Of a stretch of DNA of 64,000 bases, positions 47,896-60,639 are shown one piece after another. The position numbers were made by a program, and so were the translations under genes. This stretch comes from Dryomyza anilis (lineage: Eukaryota > Arthropoda > Insecta > Diptera > Dryomyzidae). Location of the stretch: positions 116,139,593 to 116,203,592 of the forward strand of contig OX638130.1 of the NCBI GenBank assembly GCA_951804985.1, in the 5' to 3' direction. A model generated the notes under the pieces. It had not been told where the DNA came from. It saw only the letters and a list, made by a program, of their open reading frames with translations, and did not search any database. The first letter of the stretch is position 1; the number at the start of each line of letters is the position of its first letter.

Positions 47896-48989
47896 CTTGA
47901 TATATTTTTTAAGTAAGTCTTCTGTTTTTCTCTCGGTGCTTACATCTTACCCTTACATCCTTTTTCATTTTTATCAAGTTTTAATTTGTTTATCGCTTCC
48001 ACCTTTCTGTCAACATTTTGCGTTCGACAACCCAAGTGCATGCAAAGTATTATTGTGAAGTTTTCCACCGACATATTGTGGTGGTTGCAATTCTGATGAT
48101 GTTTTTCTGGTGATGTTGCTGTGGGATGCATTGTATTCCGTGTAAAATACATACACCATACGCACTTACATTCACATTTGCACGCAGTCGCCGTTAGACA
48201 TCCGTTCGACCGTCCGTCCGTCCATCCATCCATTCGACACTTGATGCAGATAATCGCTCCCAAAGTGCAATAAAAAAGGATTTTCATGCACTGTGCACAT
48301 CCTTTGTACTTTGTACTTTGCATTGATGCTACTTCTGTCCTTGTTGATATTGTCGACTTTCGCGAACCCACTCACTTATGCAATTGTCTATTCTTTTTTT
48401 TCCTTTTTTAACTCCTAAGATGAACGTTGCAAAAAAGTTCAAAGAGGACACAGAACGAAAGAGTACAGAATTTAAGCTTCTCAAAGTTATTGAAGTTGCG
48501 GAGTCGCACAAGTATAGACCCATATAGGGTTGCTATAGGGTGTTCGTGTCAGGGTGGAGCAAAATGTTTTTGAGATTCAGGTGGTATAACTAAATAATGA
48601 TCGATATTTTTATGTATATTTGAATTCAATAGTTATTCTTAGTGCAATTCTTGGTCGAAAATTGTCATGAAGAAGAGTCTCGAGTAGAGATGGGCGAGTG
48701 CCGTGCTTTTTTCGTGTCAGTTCGTGCGTGCAAATCTCCGTGCGTGCTAGTTGTTTTGTGCTTGTGTGCACGCGCCCACTAGAGATTTTTTTTACAGTTT
48801 CTACACTAATTACAAAAAAAACCTTACTTCCAGCTTCAGACAATAACAATTTCGTGGTATTTTAACCTTTTCTTAAAAATATGTTGGCTTAGTTTTACAA
48901 ATGGATTTAAGAAAATAAAACATTATCAAACTTTATTTTTGAATTAATTATTACTTTGGAATATCGGTTCCGGCTCGGGTTCCAAGATA
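47896..48989. other. Unique non-coding sequence
   Basis: A 143-codon minus-strand frame (47,940-48,371) has no recognised domain and overlaps a (GTCC)n tract near 48,213-48,230. Nothing else is seen. Confidence 0.45.
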
Positions 48990-49620
48990 CTTAAAATTGT
49001 GGATCCGAAAAAAAAAAGTTTTTAAAAAATTAATCGGAAACAATTTTTACGGACAAAAAAGATTTCAGAAAAAAAAAAATCTTACAAAAAAAAATTGTCC
49101 GAAAAAAAATTTAAAAAAATGTCGGAATTTTTTTTTTTTTGAAAAATAAAATTAAAATACGAACAAAAAAAATTAACGAAAAAAAAATATTTTTTTAATA
49201 TATATTTTATAAATATGACTTTTTATTAATATAAAGTTGTAATTATAAATAAATATATTATAAAACATTTTACTAATTTAGAAATGTCGAGCAAGCAATA
49301 TATAACAACAAAAAGTACGGCAAAAAATTAACGAAAAAAAAATATTTGGATAGAAATTGGGTTTAATGAACAGCGTTCTTCCATATGAAGAACATATATG
49401 TTGTATTTATATATTATGGTTCATTAACGTATTCTTCACGTACTGTTCGTCATATTGAAGAAAACTTTTTCGACAGTTACCAAGCGTTCTTCATATTTAT
49501 GATAGCATTCATAACAATAATGGCGTTAGTCATTAATATAATAAAATGGTACTTCAATACAATGAATCATGGTTTGAAGAACGGCATTCATCAATATGAT
49601 GTAAATTTGTTTTCTGGGTG
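48990..49620 (+). mobile_element. Foldback family, copy C lacking the palindromic core
   Basis: TATAAAACATTTTACTAATT and GTCGAGCAAGCA (49,256-49,300) match copy A's left arm. The sequence then jumps to AAAAAGTACGGCAAAAAATT and TTTAATGAACAGCGTTCTTC and ends ATTCATCAATATGATGTAAA...TTTTCTGGGTG, as in A and B. The GGGTTTTTCAA/GCTACAAAAG palindrome is absent. The left boundary is blurred by A/T-rich runs. Confidence 0.65.
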
Positions 49621-51892
49621 TTTAAAAATATCATTTTTAGTGGTAACATATCTCTGCTCGAATAAATGTGGTTTGTGTTTTTGATAAATTAACGACGAAT
49701 GAACTTTTTAAACTTAAAAATTTAAAGAGCATACATAACAATTTCAAAATACTTTGAGTTTCATGTCAAAAATATATCATTATTCCATCGAATTACAAAA
49801 TATCGTCCAATAGTTTGTAGAAAATATGAAATTTGAAACAAACACTTACAGTCATATCATACTTTTGATTCTCAAAACCAAATTAAATAAATAAAAAACA
49901 ACGTAAAACGAAGATTTTTCGAGGTACCTTTACTCTTACGGAAATTTGCATTTTTCGTTTTTATTTGTAAATTCATAAAAGTCTGTGCACTTTGCACGCA
50001 ATTTGTCACACGCCAAATGAGAGCCACTCTGGACAAGTGGCCCAGAACCAAGTGCCGCCCGTCACTTCACTCGAATGAATCTGCACTTGAGCGAGCTCGC
50101 AAGAAATCGTCGCAAAAGAGCCACAACGATATAAGTACCAGAGATTGGTCGCCATATTAATAGCATGAGAACGTATAATGCGCGTGGTGCGCTTTGCTGA
50201 GCTTTTTGGCAAATTGAAATTGAATCCACCACCCTTATAGAGCAATATTCCCGTCATTACCGACAACACCGTTGGCAACTTTGACTACACCTCCCACGCC
50301 CACACCAGCCGTACTTTGCTGGCAGCTTTTGTCGAGCGGAAAACCGCATCCGCATCCATATTTTCTCCAAAAGGACTAAATAAGGACTCAGAGTGGAATT
50401 ATAACGAAACGACAGTGAGCACACAATGCGCACAGCTCCTAAAATTATGCAAGTCAAACGTCGACTATATGGTGGGGGTACAACGTTCGCATCCCAGAGC
50501 CTTCGATGTACGTATTCCCACCAACCACCCCACCTACGCATCGCATGCTTCGTTGTGCCTGGCACAAAATACAAAGCAAACAAACTGCTGCGCGATGCTG
50601 CGAAATCTTTTATTCAACAGCGCGCCAAAGTTTTGCAAAAACTCCATTCAAAGTGCTACCCAACGCACTCAGTCAGGTTATTTTTGGCGTTATTCTGTTG
50701 GTACTGCTGCTGCTGTTGTCTCAGTCGTTATAGTACTTGTCCTCCTTGTCGTCCTTTTTAGCCACGTCCAACTGCAACGTCCAACGGAGCGCACTGAAGT
50801 CAACTCAAAGCTTTTAATGCCAACAAATGAAAAGAAGTCATAAATTTAATTCGTTGAATTATTGATTAAGTGCCGCATTCGCAGGACTAGCAGCAGCACC
50901 ACCAGCATCGACTTTACCGCCAGCATCACCTACATTGACTCAAGCACCTCGACTTTCCTTGAAAAATATAAAATTGCCGTGGAAAAGGTACCCAAAGTGG
51001 AAAAGAAAGAAAGGTAAAGGATCAACGTCGACGCATTGTAAAATATTTTATTAAATTTTAAAACAAAAATAATACGTTTGATACCTTTTGAGCTGTGGGG
51101 CTGTTGGGAAAGAGGGTTCCGTTCTTTTTCGAGGATACGCATTTAAAATTAAAAATTAAGCAATCTTGCGACACAAACAGATGTCCGTATAATTTGTGAT
51201 TTTTCCGCGGTGTTCTTTTTCCGAAGAGGGTCTTAATTGATGATGTGCTTGAAATAAAAGCATTTCTTTTTTTCGTTTTTGGTTCATCGGAAGTGCTCTT
51301 GGTACATCAATTAAATTTGAATAAATAAAAATCAGTTTTTTGTTTCGTACTTCGTTTCTTCAGTTTTCAAATATCCTACTTAATTCCTTTTGGTTTGCAC
51401 TGTATTCAAATTAATGATTTAGACTTTTGTTAAAAAATGACACTGCTCTATACTAAATGACTAAATGATTCTGCTGACGAACTTTATAAAACCCTTTTTA
51501 AAATCGGTATTCAATCTATTTTACATTTATTTCAGATTTTAGTATTACGTTTTAGATTTTAAAAATCAAACGGTTTAAAAAGTATTCCAGTTTCGGTAAC
51601 TTGATATCAATGACTCCCTGAATTCAACGATTTCTTTCTAAAAATACTTGCCACACATATCCACATATCATATGAAAACACCCACTCACCACAAACACAC
51701 AGCTGTATTTTTTAACATAATAATCACCTGGTGTCCCTGCTGAAATTTCACACCGATAAATCTTATTTCTCGGTTACATTAATCTTTCGACGAGATGCCA
51801 CAAAATATTGTATTTCCACAAAATACTAACAGGCCGTCCTTCCAACACACACTCTAATTTATTTCCATATGAAAATTTACTGTATTTATATG
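49621..51892. other. Unique sequence with a GC-rich island at ~50,000-51,020
   Basis: The island is the longest non-AT-rich stretch in the window. It has overlapping frames on both strands, the longest 175 codons at 50,316-50,843 (plus). That frame has a hydrophobic Val/Leu-rich segment (VVSVVIVLVLLVVLFS) but no known domain. Overlapping open frames on both strands make GC-driven chance openness likely. AACCG-type text at 51,500-51,600 may be another hAT relic. Confidence 0.4.
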
Positions 51893-51954
51893 TTACACTG
51901 GAAAATTTAATTAAGTGAATTAAATAATTATTTTGGAAATAGAATTTTTAAATA

Positions 51955-53320
51955 CCAATTCAATTTTTCACTAAAAATTAAAGTTTTTCACTCAAAATTT
52001 ATATTTTCACTCAAAATTCATTTTTTAACTAAAAACTCAATTTTTCACTAAAATTGAAGTTTTCACTAAAATTTAATTTTTCACAAAAATTTAATTTTCA
52101 CTAAAAATTCAATTTACACTAAAATTGAAATGTTTCAGTAAAAATTTAATTATTCACTCAAATTTAAATTTTTCACTCAAAATTCAATTGTTCAATTTTT
52201 CACTAAAAATTCAATTTTTCACTAAAAATTTCATTTTTTCACTAAAAATTCAATTTTTCACTAAAAATTTAATTTTTCACTAAAAATTCAATTTTTCACT
52301 AAAATTCAATTTTTTCACTAAAAACTCATTTATCACTAAAAAATTCAATTTTTCACTAAAAATTCAATTTTTCACTAAAAATTCAATTTTTCACTAAAAA
52401 TTCCATTTTTCACTAAAAATTCAATTTTTCACTAAAAATTCAATTTTTCACTAAAAATTCAATTTTTCACTAAAAATTCAATTTTTCACTAAAAATTCAA
52501 TTTTTCACTAAAATTTCAATTTTTCACTAAAAATTCAATTTTTCACTAAAAATTCAATTTTTCACTAAAAATTCAATTTTTCACTATAAATTCAATTTTT
52601 CACTAAAAATTTAATTTTTCACTAAAAATTCAATTTTTTACTAAAAATTCAATTTTTCACTAAAATTTCAATTTTTCACTAAAAATTCATTTATCACTAA
52701 AAAATTCAATTTTTCACTAAAAATTCAATTTTTCACTATAAATTCAATTTTTCACTAAAAATTTAATTTTTCACTAAAAATTCAATTTTTTACTAAAAAT
52801 TTAATTTTTCACTCAAAATTCAATTTTTCACTAAAAATTTAATTTTCACTAAAAATTCAATTTTTCAGTCAAAATACAATTTTTCACTAAAAAAATTAAA
52901 TTTTTTACTAAAAAAAAAATAAATTTTTCACTAAAAATTAAATTCTTCACCAAAAAAATTCAATTTTTCACTAAAAATTTAATTTTTCACTAAATATTCA
53001 ATTTTTCACTTAAATTCAATTTTTCACTAAAAATTCAATTTTTCACTAAAAATTAAATTTTTCACTAAAAATTCAATTTTTCATTTAAAATTCAATTTTT
53101 CACTAAAAATTCAATTTATCACCAAACATCCAATTCTTCAATATAAATTAAATTTTTCACTAAAAATTAAAATTTTCTCTAAAAATTAAATTTTCACTAA
53201 AATTTTATTTTTTCACTAAAAATTTAATTTTTTACTTAAAATTATATTTTTTAGTAGAAATCCAATTTTTCACTTAGATTTTAATTTTTAACTCAAAAAT
53301 TAATTTTTTATTAATTACGA
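51955..53320 (+). repeat. 19-bp minisatellite array 5 (CACT orientation)
   Basis: CACTAAAAATTCAATTTTT units, most regular at 52,340-52,600. A block containing ATTCATTTATCACTAAAAAA recurs near 52,325 and 52,687. The array lies between weakly inverted termini TTACACTGGAAAATTTAATT (51,893) and AATTAATTTCTCTCTGTGCA (53,340-53,359). Confidence 0.95.
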
Positions 53321-53359
53321 AAAAATTAATTTTCATATAAATTAATTTCTCTCTGTGCA

Positions 53360-54051
53360 TTTATTAAATAGCTGCATTTTGTATATTATTGTTGTTGTTG
53401 TTTTTCACATTCTCACTAATATCAACGCTTCTTTTAGTTAAGTTATGGTAACAGCTTCGAGGTCGTTGTACGTTCTTAAAGGTACCCTTAACATTCTGAA
53501 AACCGTCCCCATCTTCGCCAAGAATAAGAACAACAAAAACACTCTTTCGAAGAAGCCCTCGGCATGGTATCGCATATTAAATATTTTAAGAATATCATGT
53601 AACACAAAAGATTTTTCTTGGATGTTGGTTGGCGTCAGCTGAGGTTCATTTGGTGTAGCATGTATTTAGGAGCAGCATAAAAGCAAAGTAAAGGCATGGC
53701 TTAGCAATAGCAACAACAAAAACCAGAACTACAACAACAACATTATTGCGTCTTCTAATTGAAATTTGCGCCAAGCTGCATGTGGGCAACCTTGATGATG
53801 TGTGTTTGGATGTATTTGTTGTAATCTTATGTGGCAGATTATGTAACTAATTTCATGCCACAACGACAACAACATAACCAAAAACAATTTTCAACTTAAT
53901 TAACAGCATAAATTGCAAAAATACTTTCTTCATAAAATACTTTGATTTGTGAAGCTTTAAAGCTTTGCACAAGTTCTGCAATTTTGTAATTTATTTAATT
54001 AAAATTTTAAGATTGTTCAAAGCTGACAGACTAAATTTAATTTTTACACTA
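53360..54051. other. Unique non-coding sequence
   Basis: A 65-codon plus frame (53,445-53,642) has no recognised motif. CAACAACAAC-type tracts are present. No element is seen. Confidence 0.5.
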
Positions 54052-54697
54052 TTTTAGTATTTTGGTATTTTAGTATTTTAGTATTTTAGTATTTTAGTAT
54101 TTTAGTATTTTAGTATTTTAGTATTTTAGTATTTTAGTATTTTAGTATTTTAGTATTTTAGTATTTTAGTATTTTAGTATTTTAGTATTTTAGTATTTTA
54201 GTATTTTAGTATTTTAGTATTTTAGTATTTTAGTATTTTAGTATTTTAGTATTTTAGTATTTTAGTATTTTAGTATTTTAGTATTTTAGTATTTTAGTAT
54301 TTTAGTATTTTAGTATTTTAGTATTTTAGTATTTTAGTATTTTAGTATTTTAGTATTTTAGTATTTTAGTATTTTAGTATTTTAGTATTTTAGTATTTTA
54401 GTATTTTAGTATTTTAGTATTTTAGTATTTTAGTATTTTAGTATTTTAGTATTTTAGTATTTTAGTATTTTAGTATTTTAGTATTTTAGTATTTTAGTAT
54501 TTTAGTATTTTAGTATTTTAGTATTTTAGTATTTTAGTATTTTAGTATTTTAGTATTTTAGTATTTTAGTATTTTAGTATTTTAGTATTTTAGTATTTTA
54601 GTATTTTAGTATTTTAGTATTTTAGTATTTTAGTATTTTAGTATTTTAGTATTTTAGTATTTTAGTATTTTAGTATTTTAGTATTTTAGTATTTTAG
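54052..54697. repeat. 8-bp satellite TATTTTAG (~80 copies)
   Basis: Practically perfect 8-bp units, apart from one TATTTTGG at the left edge. Both borders are abrupt. This homogeneity implies recent expansion or strong exchange. Confidence 0.98.
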
Positions 54698-56459
54698 TAA
54701 AATGATAAATTTCAATTTAAAAGTAAAAATAATTTGATGTTTTTTTTCATTTTTTTAAGTCATTGTTACCATGTTACCACTGTCGTATAATTGCAATTTT
54801 TAACTCGCTGCTTAAATAAGCTTAACTGATGCAGGGATTGACAGACAAGCATAAACACACACAACACGACAACCGACAGTCATAACATGCAGTAACACTA
54901 CACAACACACACTTTTGACGACATCCAGGAAATTCTGACATCCTTTCGCGCTTTGCATCACACATACGTTGCCACCATTCTAACAGCTTTCATTTCCTGC
55001 TCAATCACTTCCTGTTTTCACTGCATCGCCTACGTTGACTTCCGCGCGGCATCATCCTTGGCAACATTCTACAATGTCGTGTTGAAAAAAAAAAAATAAA
55101 CTCTCATAGTCATAATCAGGACTTATTCGCACCTCGACGCTTTGAATTAGACGATTATGTTATTCGAGATTCTTTTTTTTTGTGTTCAACCGGCTTTTAG
55201 TTATAAATAGTTGTATTAATTATTTATGGCAGTTATATTTTTTTTATTTAGCAATTGCTGTTCAGTTTTCGACTAATACTAAATATACATCCATTAATTA
55301 ACAGATTCTGGTTCATTTTCTCCAAGTTTTACTTATACTCAGGTTTGGCATATGTTGTACAGTAAAAAAACAATCTTGAAAATTTAAGACCATCGCAGTA
55401 TGCCATTCGTTTCGATATTGTTACGAGAACAATGCGAGTAGATGGAGAAATCACCCGATATCGGACCCGTTCTCGTAACGATATCGAGCGTCAAATTGGA
55501 CCTAGATGGTAGGTAGATATCGAAACGTTTTGTCGGAATTTTCTCGATACGAGAAATTTTCGAAATCGGAACGATATCGAAGAAAAAATTGATCAAACTT
55601 CGAGATTGCTGCGAATAATATTGCGATATCGGTTTGATAAATGTTTAAATATCGTATCGTGTCGACGAATTTGATAGTACGAACATTTTTAAAAACTATA
55701 ATCGAGAATGCAACGAGGTCGAAGTTATTCGAGAAAGATTCGAGGCATCGAAGGTCTCCGAGACTTGGCAGATTGGTATGATATAAACCTTCAAATCAAC
55801 AACTTGTTGGATTTTCGGAAAAAGTCAATAATGAAATGAATGAAAAGTTGAAAACTTTATTGTAAGACAGATGGTTAAGTTGCTAATCAATACAATGGAA
55901 TTTTCATAAAGTGTATATTCGTGAAATTCGTTGTACAAATATGAATGAAAATTATAAGAAAAAAAACATTTATTGGTCTACAACATATCAGTCAATAGTG
56001 CCATATATGTAGATTCATATAATTAAAGTAAATAGATGAATGTGATCAACGAAGTTTTGAAATTATATAAAGCAGATTCTACGTCAATTTTGAAATCGGT
56101 AAAAATTTGGTTGAATCTATCAGATTCTGAAGAATTGTTCTACAATCAACACTCAGTAAAATACCATAAAATTAATAGTCTTTTTACTATTAAAGTTAGT
56201 CAATAGGATAAATCATTATTTTAGTCGTTAAGAACCTTTTAGTACTACAATATATTATGACATAATTTAAGTTAATATGACATTATTTATTTTAAATATT
56301 AAGTCGTTAAGTCAAGTCTATTCAATGGTTTGATGAAAAAAAAGGATCAAGTCTATTGTCAATTATACATAAGAAACCTTTAATAATTAATGCAAAGAAT
56401 TTACTGAAAGAAATCGAAACCCAGAATATTATGTATATTTGATTCACATTCAGATAACA
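54698..56459. other. Unique sequence with a GATATCG-rich island
   Basis: At 55,400-55,770, CpG/TCGA content rises sharply and GATATCG occurs five times (55,457-55,632). A 76-bp stem-loop lies at 55,412-55,487: TCGATATTGTTACGAGAAC pairs with its inverse at 18 of 19 positions. The remaining sequence is AT-rich with no feature. Confidence 0.5.
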
Positions 56460-57165
56460 TTAAATTTTCAATAAACCCTCAATTTTCCACTTAAAGTTAA
56501 AATCTTCACTAAAAATTAAAACTTTTCACTCAAAATTTAATTTTTCCCTTTATACTCAAGTTTTCCCTAAAAATTCAAATTTTTACTTAAAATAAAATAT
56601 TCACTAAAAATTCAACTTTTCACTAAAAATTCAATTTTTCACTAAAAAATTCAATTTTTCACTAAAAATTAAATTTTTCACTAAAAATTCAACTTTTCAC
56701 TAAAAATTCAATTTTTCACTAAAAATTCAATTTTTCACTAAAAATTCAATTTTTCACTAAAAATTCAATTTTTCACTAAAAATTCAATTTTTCACTAAAA
56801 ATTCAATTTTTCACTAAAAATTCAAATTTTCACTAAAAATTCAATTTTTCACTAAAAATTCAATTTTTCACTAAAAATTCAACTTTTCAGTAAAAATTCA
56901 ATTTTTCACTAAAAATTCAATTTTTCACTAAAAATTAAATTGTTCACTAAAAATAAAATTTTTCACTAAAAATTAAAATTAAAAAATCAATTGTTCACTT
57001 AAAAATCAAATTTTCACCAAAAAATCAATTTTTCATTAAAAATTCAATTTTTCACCAAAAATTAAATTGTTCACTAAAAATTAAAATTTTCACTAAAAAT
57101 TCAATATTTCAACATTTCAATTTTTCACTAAAAATTCAATTTTCCACTAAATATTCCATTTTAAA
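56460..57165 (+). repeat. 19-bp minisatellite array 6 (CACT orientation)
   Basis: The regular centre is at 56,600-56,940. Edges contain CACTCAAAATTTAATTTT and TTGTTCACTAAAAATTA variants. Confidence 0.94.
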
Positions 57166-58444
57166 TTAAAAACTGACATGGTGTCGCGCGATCTACCAGG
57201 CAAATACAACACAATCTTCAACTTTTTCCAATTTGTTTTGCACAATTAGGCTACGCTTCATCGCCCGCCCCCACTGATAAAAGAGGTTATGTTGCATATA
57301 TTGCTGCTATCAAAGTTCTGCACGTCATCAACATACTACCGACCTCATCGTGTTCGTTGTCCTCATCGTCCTTTTCCTCGCCTGTCGCCTATATCAGTTG
57401 CTGCGAATTATTATTTCATTTGCCATCCATTCTTGGCGCAACATTTTTATTTTCATTGCATAGCAACGTAGAGCACAGAATAATGAAAAAAATCAGAAAA
57501 AAAAATGTAAAAATTGCTTCATTCTCATCAGAGGTTCGAGATAATTATCGCTGAGTAAATGTTTTGCATCAACAGCGATTTTTTTTGTTGCAGCTGCTGT
57601 TGCTACAAACTCTCGACAGCAGTAGCAGCAGCAACAAAATTATGTTGCTAAAACTGTGCGCCAGACAAATGGTTGCCAGCCAGCCAGCCACCCGACCGGC
57701 TCTGCCTTCTGCCTATCGGATACGTGACACGGAGCCACATCGTATGTATGTCGCGTTGCATTGCATCGCGTACGTCGCCTCTGTCGCGCCGAGCGGCTGA
57801 ATTCGCGCGCGACCTGCACGAAGGATAATTTAATTTTCATGGCAGCTGCGATGCGATGCAATTTTCTTGTTGTTGTAGTCGTCGTCATTGTTGTTGTTGT
57901 CCTTTCACTGCCGTCAGCACATTTGTTGCTGTTGCTGCTGCCACGGCAATGTTTTCATATTTATGCGCAAAAATGCAGCATTTATACATTTGGCTATTAT
58001 TTTCTTTCGTATTTTTTTGTTAATTTTCCTTTTTTTTCAAACGTTTTTTAAGCTTCTTTTGCGCGGCTTTGGCATTTTTATCAGATTCTTCGCAGCACTT
58101 CTTATGCAAACTAATTTCATGGATATTGTCAATGTTTTCTTGTGTTGGTTGTTTGGAGATTGTTTTCATCGTCTTACTTTTTTTCATTTTGCATATCAAT
58201 ATAGCAATAACATTTTAAGGAAACTCACGGTAGCAGACATTTTAAGAACTTGATTAAATATCACATTTCATATTTTAAATAAGGAATGAGAAAAATATTA
58301 CAGAAATCCAAACACCATTATCAGAAAAAAACTTATTTTCAAATTGATATAAATCGGTTCGGTTTTATATCGTTTTAAAAATAGTCTTCAAAAAATATTG
58401 AAAACCAAACAAAAAATTTAATTTTCTAAATTAATACTCTAAAT
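57166..58444. other. Unique sequence, GC-richer at 57,180-58,030
   Basis: CAGCAG/GTTGTTGTT tracts and overlapping short frames on both strands (up to 121 codons), none with a recognised domain. TCGGTTCGGTTTTATATCG near 58,353 resembles hAT subterminal repeats and may be a relic. Confidence 0.4.
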
Positions 58445-59310
58445 TAAACTTTTCACTAAAAATTCAATTTATCACTAAAAATTCAATTTATCACTAAAAA
58501 TTCAATTTTTCACTAAAAATTCAATTTTTCATTAAAAAATTCAATTTTTCACTAAAAATTCACTTTTTAACTAATAATTCAATTTTTCACTAATAATTCA
58601 ATTTTGCACTTAAAATCTAATTTTTCACTAAAAATTCAATTTTTCAATCAAAATTACATTTTTCACTAAAAATGCAATTTTTCACTAAAAATTAAATATT
58701 TCAATAAAAATTCAATTTTTCACTAATAATTCAATTTTTCACAAATAATCCAATTTTTCACTAAAAATTCAATTTTTCATTAAAAATCAAATTTTTCACT
58801 AAAAATGAAATTTTTTACTAAAAATGAAATTTTTTACTAAAAATTAAATATTTCCCTAAAAATTCCATTTTTAACTAAAAATTCAATTTTTCACTAAAAA
58901 TACAATTTTTCACTAAAAAATCAATTTTTCACTAAAATTCAATTTTTCACTAAAAATTCAATTTTTCACTAAAAATTAAATTTTTCACTAAAAATTAAAT
59001 TTATCACTAAAAATTAAAGTTTTCACTAAAAATTAAATTTTTCACTAAAAATTAAATTTTTCAATAAAAATTAAATTTTTCACTAAAAATTAAATTTTTC
59101 ACTAAAAATTAAATTTTTCACTAAAAATTAAATTTTTCACTAAAAATTAAATTTTTCACTAAAAATTAAATTTTTCACTAAAAATTAAATTGTTCACTAA
59201 AAATAAAATTTTTCACTAAAAATTCAATTTCTTTACTAAAAAATTCAATTTTTCACTAAAAATTCAATTTTTAACTAAAAATTAAAAATTTAACTAAAAA
59301 TTCCATTTTT
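58445..59310 (+). repeat. 19-bp minisatellite array 7, A-variant rich
   Basis: The left half has the usual ATTCAATTTTTCACTAAAA units. From 58,970 to 59,200 nearly all units are ATTAAATTTTTCACTAAAA, with the central C of the palindrome replaced by A. This block looks locally homogenised. Confidence 0.94.
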
Positions 59311-60639
59311 AAGTCATTTTTTCAGTATAATATTATTATTATATTTTTATATTTTTAATAAAAATTTATTCTTCACTAAATATACAACTTTTTAAAATAT
59401 TAAATTAAAATTTCACTAATTTCTAAAATTAGTCATTGAATATCTCATTATTTAAGTAAAATTGTGCCATTGCTTAGCTGTTTAATTTTCTGCAATATGC
59501 TGTGATTTGTCTCAACGCCTAAATCGAGTCACGTTTAAAGCGCCGAGCTCTCAATATTTTGCCAATTTCTCAAAAACCATACGAGAGACACGCGCTGCAT
59601 ACGTGGCACCGACATCGTGCGAAACAAAATTCGATCAAGCATGAGCAAAATGCTGCAGCAATAACAACAAAAACATCTAGAAAACAACAACAACAAGAAA
59701 AACAACAACAATAATAGCAACTGCATGAACAACGAATTGAAGTGTGAAGCAATAAATGCTACAGCCGCCGCTTGACTTTAGAACGTGTTTCTGCTTAAAC
59801 TGGCATTAGGTGCAACTGAAAAATAAACCTGAAATCCTAAAAAAAAATACAAAAATAAACAACAACAACAAAAAGTGTTAAAAAACATCTTTCGCCTCCC
59901 TAAAATCTGTTTCCACTAACGCTCAACAATTTTGCAAAAACTAAAAAAAAATTGTTTATCCAATATTTCTGCATCAAACTACGTTGTACGATGTCCGGTG
60001 TTCGATGCTCAGTGTCCGGTGACCGGTTACCCGCAGGGGCTCCGGCGCAAAACCTGGCAAATTTGCTCTCGGTCAAGCTGAAAATTTTTCCTCACACAGA
60101 CACACACACACATCTAACACCGCCGACGGAGATATTCATCCATTTAACTTTGCAATATTTCTAGTTATCTCTGTGTGTGTCTGTGTCACACACACACACG
60201 CTCAGGTGCAAATGTGTTCATCTGTGTTTAGCACGAACGACAAAAATCATTTGGCCAAAATGTGCGCTTCACTAAGCGCAAAACTTAGCCAATTTTCTCT
60301 CTGTATTTGCGTCTGTGTTTAGTGTACATTTTTGTGTATGTGCCTCATGTGTGTGTGTGTGTAATCGTTATGCACACATGCACACTTTGCTGATCATGCT
60401 GATGACATTCGTCGTCCTCATGTTGCTGCATATTTTCGCAAATCATAACCGCAATGGCTACAACGCACCGGCAGCAATAACAGAAAAACGTCTCACATCA
60501 AACGTAACAACAAAAAATGTTGCCTGCAATTGCGAAAAACGTTTATTTGGTTGTTGCCTTGTTTGATAGAGGTTCTTTGGCTGTCCGTCTGTATTTAGAT
60601 GCATTTGTATTTTTTTTTTAATTTGAGAGGAAATTTTAG
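59311..60639. other. Unique non-coding sequence
   Basis: GC-richer stretches lie at 59,500-59,780 and 59,980-60,560, with (CA)n/(GT)n runs near 60,100, 60,170-60,200 and 60,350. GATGTCCGGTGTTCGATG and AGTGTCCGGTGACCGG form a short imperfect duplication at about 59,990-60,025. No gene is recognised. Confidence 0.45.

Noticed and set aside
47077..48058. Open frames of 243-304 residues with (SIC)n, (LSV)n and (FYL)n
   Set aside because: Artefact of the 9-bp satellite. Only the first ~25 codons of one frame are meaningful, as an RT relic.
47940..48371. 143-codon minus-strand frame
   Set aside because: No domain; crosses a (GTCC)n tract; no splice or promoter context.
50316..50843. 175-codon plus-strand frame with a hydrophobic segment
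   Set aside because: No known domain, overlapped by open frames in other registers on both strands, in a GC-richer island where stops are rare. It could still be real; RNA evidence would be needed.
53445..53642. 65-codon frame with a basic segment
   Set aside because: No recognisable motif and too short to support a gene.
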